The translations under genes were made by a program, and so were the position numbers. The notes under the pieces were generated by a model. That model was not told the origin of the DNA. It saw nothing but the letters and a program-made list of their open reading frames with translations, and ran no database searches. Shown here one piece after another: positions 59,225 to 64,000 of a stretch of DNA of 64,000 nucleotides. How positions within the stretch are numbered: the first letter of the stretch is position 1; the number at the start of each line of letters is the position of its first letter. The DNA is taken from assembly GCA_905116865.2 (NCBI GenBank), contig CAJHNH020000565.1, forward strand, positions 177,608 through 241,607, in the 5' to 3' direction. The stretch comes from Candidula unifasciata. Its lineage: Eukaryota; Mollusca; Gastropoda; Stylommatophora; Geomitridae.

Positions 59225-60390
59225 GTTATGAGTTATGAGTTATATTATCTTCACAGCACTCCGGCATCCATATGCGCTTAGATTCCGCTCTCAAGATATT
59301 CATCAGCTTCGCGCGGGTTATAGTGCCAGTCCTATGCTGGTTAACAACATTTTGTGTGCGTCCGGTGTGCTTCTCGTGATTGGCTGTGCCGATCTTTACT
59401 CCCAGTTCGCGTATTCTTAGCAGAGATGTGGACACGTTGCTTCCAAAATCCTCAGAAAGTCCCACCTCTCTAAGGGCAATGACAATGTCTGCGTGATCCA
59501 TGGGCTGGTCATCTTCAATTTGATTCAGCACCTGCCAGTTTGTCAGCTTTTTTATTACCAACAACGCCTGTATGCCCTGGGACGAATATGAAGATAACTG
59601 CACACGCAGGAGAGTTTTGCAATGACTCAAACCACTGTCTGCGTAACCAGCCTACCTCGACCCACCGGATCATGCTCAACGAATCACTCAGCACACACAC
59701 GCAGAAGTAGTCATGTGATTCCAGCCACATGAAAGCCTGTGTCACCGCCATCACCTCCATCGTCATGCTGCTGGTGGTCATGGAGATGGCACCGCTGGCT
59801 TTTTGAACTGTTCTGCCTGAACAGCGAGCTGTAAATGCCCATGTACTCTTATGTCCTCGTAAAACGGACCCATCTGTGAAGATTAACACATGGGTCTCAT
59901 CTGACTTGTCACTGATAAGCACGCATACCTCGGCATTGACAGCAGCTGGTTTCTGCTCCCGATAATTCCAGTCACGACACAGGAGAATGTGAGATTGAGC
60001 GCTTTAGACACTCCTCACCTGGATGGATGTCTGTAAGGCTGCAAACCTGCATAATGTCATCCTCTGCCCTACCCAGCCATGATTTGCCCCCTTTAAACCT
60101 ATTGCCCTTTTTCTTGAAGAGCATGAGGTGCAAAGAGTGCTTCAGATCTGAGCTTTTCTTGAGTTATGCACGAGACCTCCTTGATCCTGTAGTTCATGGT
60201 AGGGAAGTCAAGAAGGTACCTCATTGCTACATCAGAATTGTCTTTAGTGGACACTAGAATAATGCGCATTCCTTTAGTCCACGACTCACATCCGTATGTT
60301 GCTACAGGGAAGATGCATTCTTATTTTGATCTCCTGGTGCTTAAACAAAAACTTTTAAGACTGTTTAATCTTTGCATTGCTATGGCCATC
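59225..60390 (-). pseudogene. LINE RNase H domain remnant
   Basis: Minus-strand frame at 59515-59922 contains the RNase H signature: VLIFTDGSVLRG (first Asp), TTSSMTMEVMAVTQAFMWL (Glu), VCVLSDSLSMIRWVEVGW (Asp) and FVPGHTGVVGNKKADKLAG (His and last Asp). Upstream pieces up to about 60250 (VAMRYLLDFPTMNYRIKE near 60220) match the linker of the same type of retrotransposon. Catalytic residues look complete, but the frame breaks after 59515 and the RT domain is not found next to it. A separate LINE lineage from the RGRPR-type C-termini seen elsewhere. Confidence 0.85.
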
Positions 60391-60850
60391 CTTCTTTTAA
60401 TTTCTTTCAGTCTCCATTGCTTTTTTTTTATAGAGACTCGATTGTCAAAGTTTGTGACATTTTAAATTCCTTAATCATTTTTTTTTTTTTTGGCAGCCAG
60501 TTTTATCTGTGAACATTATTTTCGTTATCTCATATTACAGGTGTTAATTTTATGTAGGTTACCTTTTGATAACTTCTAAATTTGGCAGTGGTAGCACGTT
60601 GGTATGATTATACTGTTTATAATCTGTTTATTGGCGCTCACAATTATGTACGGAGAGGATTTGGTATATATCTATTCTCCCGTCCTCCGACAGTTACTTC
60701 TTAAATATTGAAATTCTTGAGTATTTATTTTGCTTCAGACAAGTACCATTCGTGGAAAAAGGGTGGGGAAAGGGGGGGGGGGAAGGGCAATCAAATACGT
60801 AGGTTCTGAACGGACGGGGAATAAAAAGAGAATTTCTGAAAGATTAGAGT
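60391..60850. other. Unassigned sequence
   Basis: AT-rich with poly-T runs near 60420 and 60478 and a G run near 60772. No gene seen. Confidence 0.35.
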
Positions 60851-60851
<1 letters not shown>

Positions 60852-60897
<46 letters not shown>

Positions 60898-60908
60898 GAA
60901 AAAAGAGA

Positions 60909-60939
<31 letters not shown>

Positions 60940-60985
60940 GCAGAGAAGGGAAAGAGAGGGAGAGAGAGAGAGAGAGAAAAGGTAA
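60852..60985. repeat. (GA)n polypurine tract
   Basis: Imperfect GA repeat of about 130 bp with GAAGGGAAA interruptions. Confidence 0.95.
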
Positions 60986-60989
60986 AATA

Positions 60990-61798
60990 TTTCGGTGATG
61001 TGAAAAGCTATAACACGATTGTCAAAACCATACTGGAAGGAAAGATCGACTTCAAGCGATACAAGTCAGAGAATAATATTGAGAGACGGACCAACAGCAG
61101 TCTGAGAGTGTGCGAACCCGCGACGAAGTTCATAGCATGTTGGATACCCAATGCAACCAATCTTCGCTGTGGAGATGGCACCTAATTAACCAGAAGCTGA
61201 AGTGACCTGTTGGGGCTAGAAAGTGCGACACTGTGAGCTGTGAATTTCACGTGAAATGTATTTCAACTGTGCCTAGCGTGCTTTATATTATAAACTGCAT
61301 ACTCCGACAATGGCGAATGGCCTGTTGCCAGAGAACTTGTTCTGCTTCATGTTGGTAATTACATGTGCAACTACTACTCTGTTGAAACTGCTTCTTCAAT
61401 TGACGACTTAATGCATTTCTAGTGTCGATCTGTTTGTGTTGGCACTTCTGACTGCTGCCTGTGCATTTAGTGGTCGTTTATACTGTTAGATTTGCTAAGA
61501 CTTTAGTCTGTGTCAATTTTTTTTTACTAGAGACAGGGACGGGCATTCTGTCTGGTTGTCGGTGGCACAGGGATGGAGCAGCCATTGTGTGACCCGGTTA
61601 CTATGAAGGTTAAACAGCGATTAAACGATTACCTGGCCAATCAACAAAGACAGTGGGACGCATACAAATTGAGTAGAAAATACGAAAGACATTTGAATAT
61701 TGTATTCTCTTTGTCAGAAATCTGTTATTACTTACATAATTATATAATTATCATGTGTGTGAATATTGGGAATTTGCTCACTGTCGAAAATTGGGTAT
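60990..61798. other. Unassigned sequence with a possible exon
   Basis: No recognised domain. A frame at 61573-61845 translates to a charged, helix-like segment (VKQRLNDYLANQQRQWDAYK). A pyrimidine tract and AG lie upstream at about 61519-61531. It could be an exon but nothing identifies a protein. Confidence 0.2.
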
Positions 61799-61890
61799 CA
61801 CAGCTAAGAGCTCCAGGTGTGAGTGGCAAACAGACAATTAGGTGACACAGCTAAGAGCTCCAGGTGTGAGCTGCAAACATACAGTTGCGT
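61799..61890. repeat. 47-bp direct duplication
   Basis: CACAGCTAAGAGCTCCAGGT then GTGAG repeats at 61799 and 61846, with similar following sequence (GCAAACAGACA versus GCAAACATACA). Confidence 0.92.
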
Positions 61891-61934
61891 GTATAGACAT
61901 GTAACATATTCACATACTTACGAGTCTGCTTGTT

Positions 61935-63342
61935 GACACTGAACTCCTGTGCTTGTCCTGCGTTCGTCCTGTGTTCGGTCCTGTGTTCGTCCTGTGTTCG
62001 TCCTGTGTTCGTCCTGTGTTCGTCCTGTGTTCGGTCCTGTGCTCGGTCCTGTGTTCGGTCCTGTGTTCGTCCTGTGTTCGTCCTGTGTTCGGTCCTGTGT
62101 TCGTCTTGTGTTCGTCTTGTGTTCGTCTTGTGTTCGTCCTGTGTTCGGTTCTGTGTTCGTCCTGTGCTCGTCCTGTGTTCGTCCTGTGTTCGTCCTGTGC
62201 TCGTCTTGTGTTCGTCCTGTGTTCTGTTCTGTGTTCGTCCTGTGCTCGTCTTGTGTTCGTCCTGTGTTCGTCCTGTGCTCGTCTTGTGTTCGTCCTGTGT
62301 TCGGTCCTGTGTTCGTCCTGTGTTCGTCTTGTGTTCGTCCTGTGTTCGGTCCTGTGTTCGTCCTGTGTTCGGTTCTGTGTTCGTCCTGTGCTCGTCTTGT
62401 GTTCGTCCTTTGTTCGTCCTGTGCTCGTCTTGTGTTCGTCCTGTGTTCGGTCCTGTGTTCGTCCTGTGCTCGTCTTGTGTTCGTCCTGTGTTCGGTCCTG
62501 TGTTCGTCCTGTGTTCGTCTTGTGTTCGTCCTGTGTTCGGTCCTGTGTTCGTCCTGTGTTCGGTCCTTTGTTCGTCCTGTGTTCGGTTCTGTGTTCGTCC
62601 TGTGTTCGGTTCTGTGTTCGTCCTGTGTTCGGTTCTGTGTTCGTCCTGTGTTCGGTTCTGTGTTCGTCCTGTGTTCGGTTCTGTGTTCGTCCTGTGTTCA
62701 GTCCTGTGCTCGTCCTGTGCTCGTCCTGTGCTCGTCCTGAGTTCAGTTCTGTGTTCGTCCTGTGTTCGGTTCTGTGTTCGTCCTGTGTTCAGTCCTGTGC
62801 TCGTCCTGTGCTCGTCCTGTGTTCAGTTCTGTGTTCGGTTCTGTGTTCGGTTCTGTGTTCTCCTGTGTTCAGTCCTGTGCTCGTCCTGTGCTCGTCCTGT
62901 GTTTAGTTCTGTGTTCGTCCTGTGTTCGGTTCTGTGTTCGTCCTGTGTTCAGTCCTGTGCTCGTCCTGTGCTCGTCCTGTGCTCGTCCTGTGTTCAGTTC
63001 TGTGTTCGTCCTGTGTTCGGTCCTTTGTTCGTCCTGTGTTCGGTTCTGTGTTCGTCCTGTGTTCGGTCCTTTGTTCGTCCTGTGTTCGGTTCTGTGTTCG
63101 TCCTGTGTTCGGTCCTTTGTTCGTCCTGTGTTCGGTTCTGTGTTCGTCCTGTGTTCGGTTCTGTGTTCGTCCTGTGTTCAGTTCTGTGTTCGTCCTGTGT
63201 TCGGTTCTGTGTTCGTCCTGTGTTCAGTCCTGTGCTCGTCCTGTGCTCGTCCTGTGTTCGTCCTGTGTTCAGTCCTGTGCTCGTCCTGTGCTCGTCCTGT
63301 GCTCGTCCTGTGTTCAGTTCTGTGTTCGTCTTGTGTTTGACA
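61935..63342. repeat. 11/12-bp minisatellite (TTCGTCCTGTG / TTCGGTCCTGTG), ~120 copies
   Basis: A mixture of 11-bp TTCGTCCTGTG and 12-bp TTCGG(T/C)(T/C)CTGTG monomers with CTCG and TTCAG variants. On the right they mostly alternate as a 23-bp dimer, itself arranged in larger blocks (runs of three GCTCGTCCTGT units recur at about 62708, 62800, 62880, 62960, 63235 and 63290). Mixed 11- and 12-mers keep all three plus frames open (up to 483 codons) without any coding meaning. Confidence 0.96.
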
Positions 63343-63349
63343 TTCAAGT

Positions 63350-64000
63350 CGATCCAGTCCACAGCAACAGATACAGAATAAAATTATAACATAAAAATTA
63401 ATTGTGAACTTGGTAGAGAAGCATTTTGCTAAACTCCATACAGGCCATACATTATTTCATCCTTAGTTTCACGAGGGTAGATGCATCTGACATGTATCAG
63501 TGTTGTCACTGGAGCTATAGCGTGTCGTGCTTTGTGCTGTGCTTCCGGTTAGTGACTAGTCGGTCTGCGGAGTGTAGGTGTGTGTATGTGTGTGAGAGAT
63601 AGAGAGAGAAAATGAAAAAGAGACAGATGGAGAGCTATGCGGGTAAAGGGCCGGTAACAATTGTTTATCATCAGCACACGAGACAGAGCAGTCTAGCCGA
63701 AGTTCATGTTCATATCTGGACATTTGAGTGTCGTGGACAATGAACAAGTAGAGTCACTGGATGGTACTGCCACTACATTAAAGCGTCAACGATAATACTG
63801 AGCTAACATAAAGACCGTGTCTTCAGGTAAGGTAATGAGGGAAATGTCAAGAATATTATGAGCCGTAAAAATAGAAACAAGCAAAAAAACGAAAACAGAT
63901 TCGAGAAATTAGAAAAAGACTTGAAGATAATCTTAGCATGTATGAGACTGAGCACTTAGTTACCCCAATTATTTTCGTGAGGTAACTGGAAGAGGGGGAG
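63350..64000. other. Unassigned right end of window
   Basis: AT-rich with a short GA/GT-rich patch near 63575-63630. No gene or repeat recognised. Confidence 0.35.

Noticed and set aside
61930..63381. Long Cys/Val-rich frames (up to 483 codons)
   Set aside because: All three plus frames are open because the 11/12-bp units lack stops. This is not a cysteine-rich protein gene.

Overview
This window looks like eukaryotic, non-coding-rich genomic DNA. The best guess is a lophotrochozoan, probably a gastropod mollusc. There are no bacterial gene arrays, operons or ribosome-binding sites. Instead there are tRNA-derived SINEs, decayed non-LTR retrotransposons (LINEs), a hAT DNA transposon, very many minisatellites, and a single recognisable host exon ending in a consensus GT splice donor. 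The taxon is inferred from the style of repeats and of the receptor exon, not from a database match.

Host gene content is minimal. One convincing exon lies on the minus strand at 19428-19996. It encodes the extracellular N-terminus and TM1-TM3 of a class A (rhodopsin-like) GPCR. No TM4-TM7 exon is visible downstream of it in the window. No rRNA, intact tRNA or CRISPR array was seen.

Most of the sequence is repeats. About 20 separate minisatellite families (units 11-75 bp, arrays from about 0.2 to 1.7 kb) plus GATA, GA, AT and TG microsatellites cover roughly 19-20 kb by my sum of spans, about 30% of the window. Many arrays give long open frames, often on both strands, purely because the unit lacks stops. 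These are not genes.

Layout: 0-8 kb, dispersed repeat, LINE tail and four minisatellites. 8.8-10.1 kb, LINE reverse-transcriptase remnant (-). 10.6-12.9 kb, a 25-bp array and a 68-bp array grown from the tRNA-like head of a SINE. 13.9-17.3 kb, GATA tracts, a tandemly duplicated ~0.83-kb block and SINEs. 17.4-18.6 kb, LINE 3' ends. 19-20 kb, GPCR exon. 20-27.4 kb, four arrays. 28-30 kb, SINEs. 30.2-32.5 kb, a hAT element with perfect TIRs and 8-bp TSD but a broken transposase. 34-43.5 kb, arrays, SINEs (two with clear target-site duplications) and a LINE remnant. 44-51 kb, LINE remnants and the long 27-bp array. 53-56.5 kb, four arrays. 57-60.4 kb, SINE and LINE fragments including an RNase H domain. 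61.9-63.3 kb, an 11/12-bp array.

The most interesting theme is minisatellite birth. Several arrays can be traced to a seed inside a dispersed repeat: the SINE head at 12 kb, an unexpanded homologue at 48.6 kb for the 53-kb array, and a stepwise series of tetranucleotide repeats growing where a SINE head has been lost at 15.6 kb.
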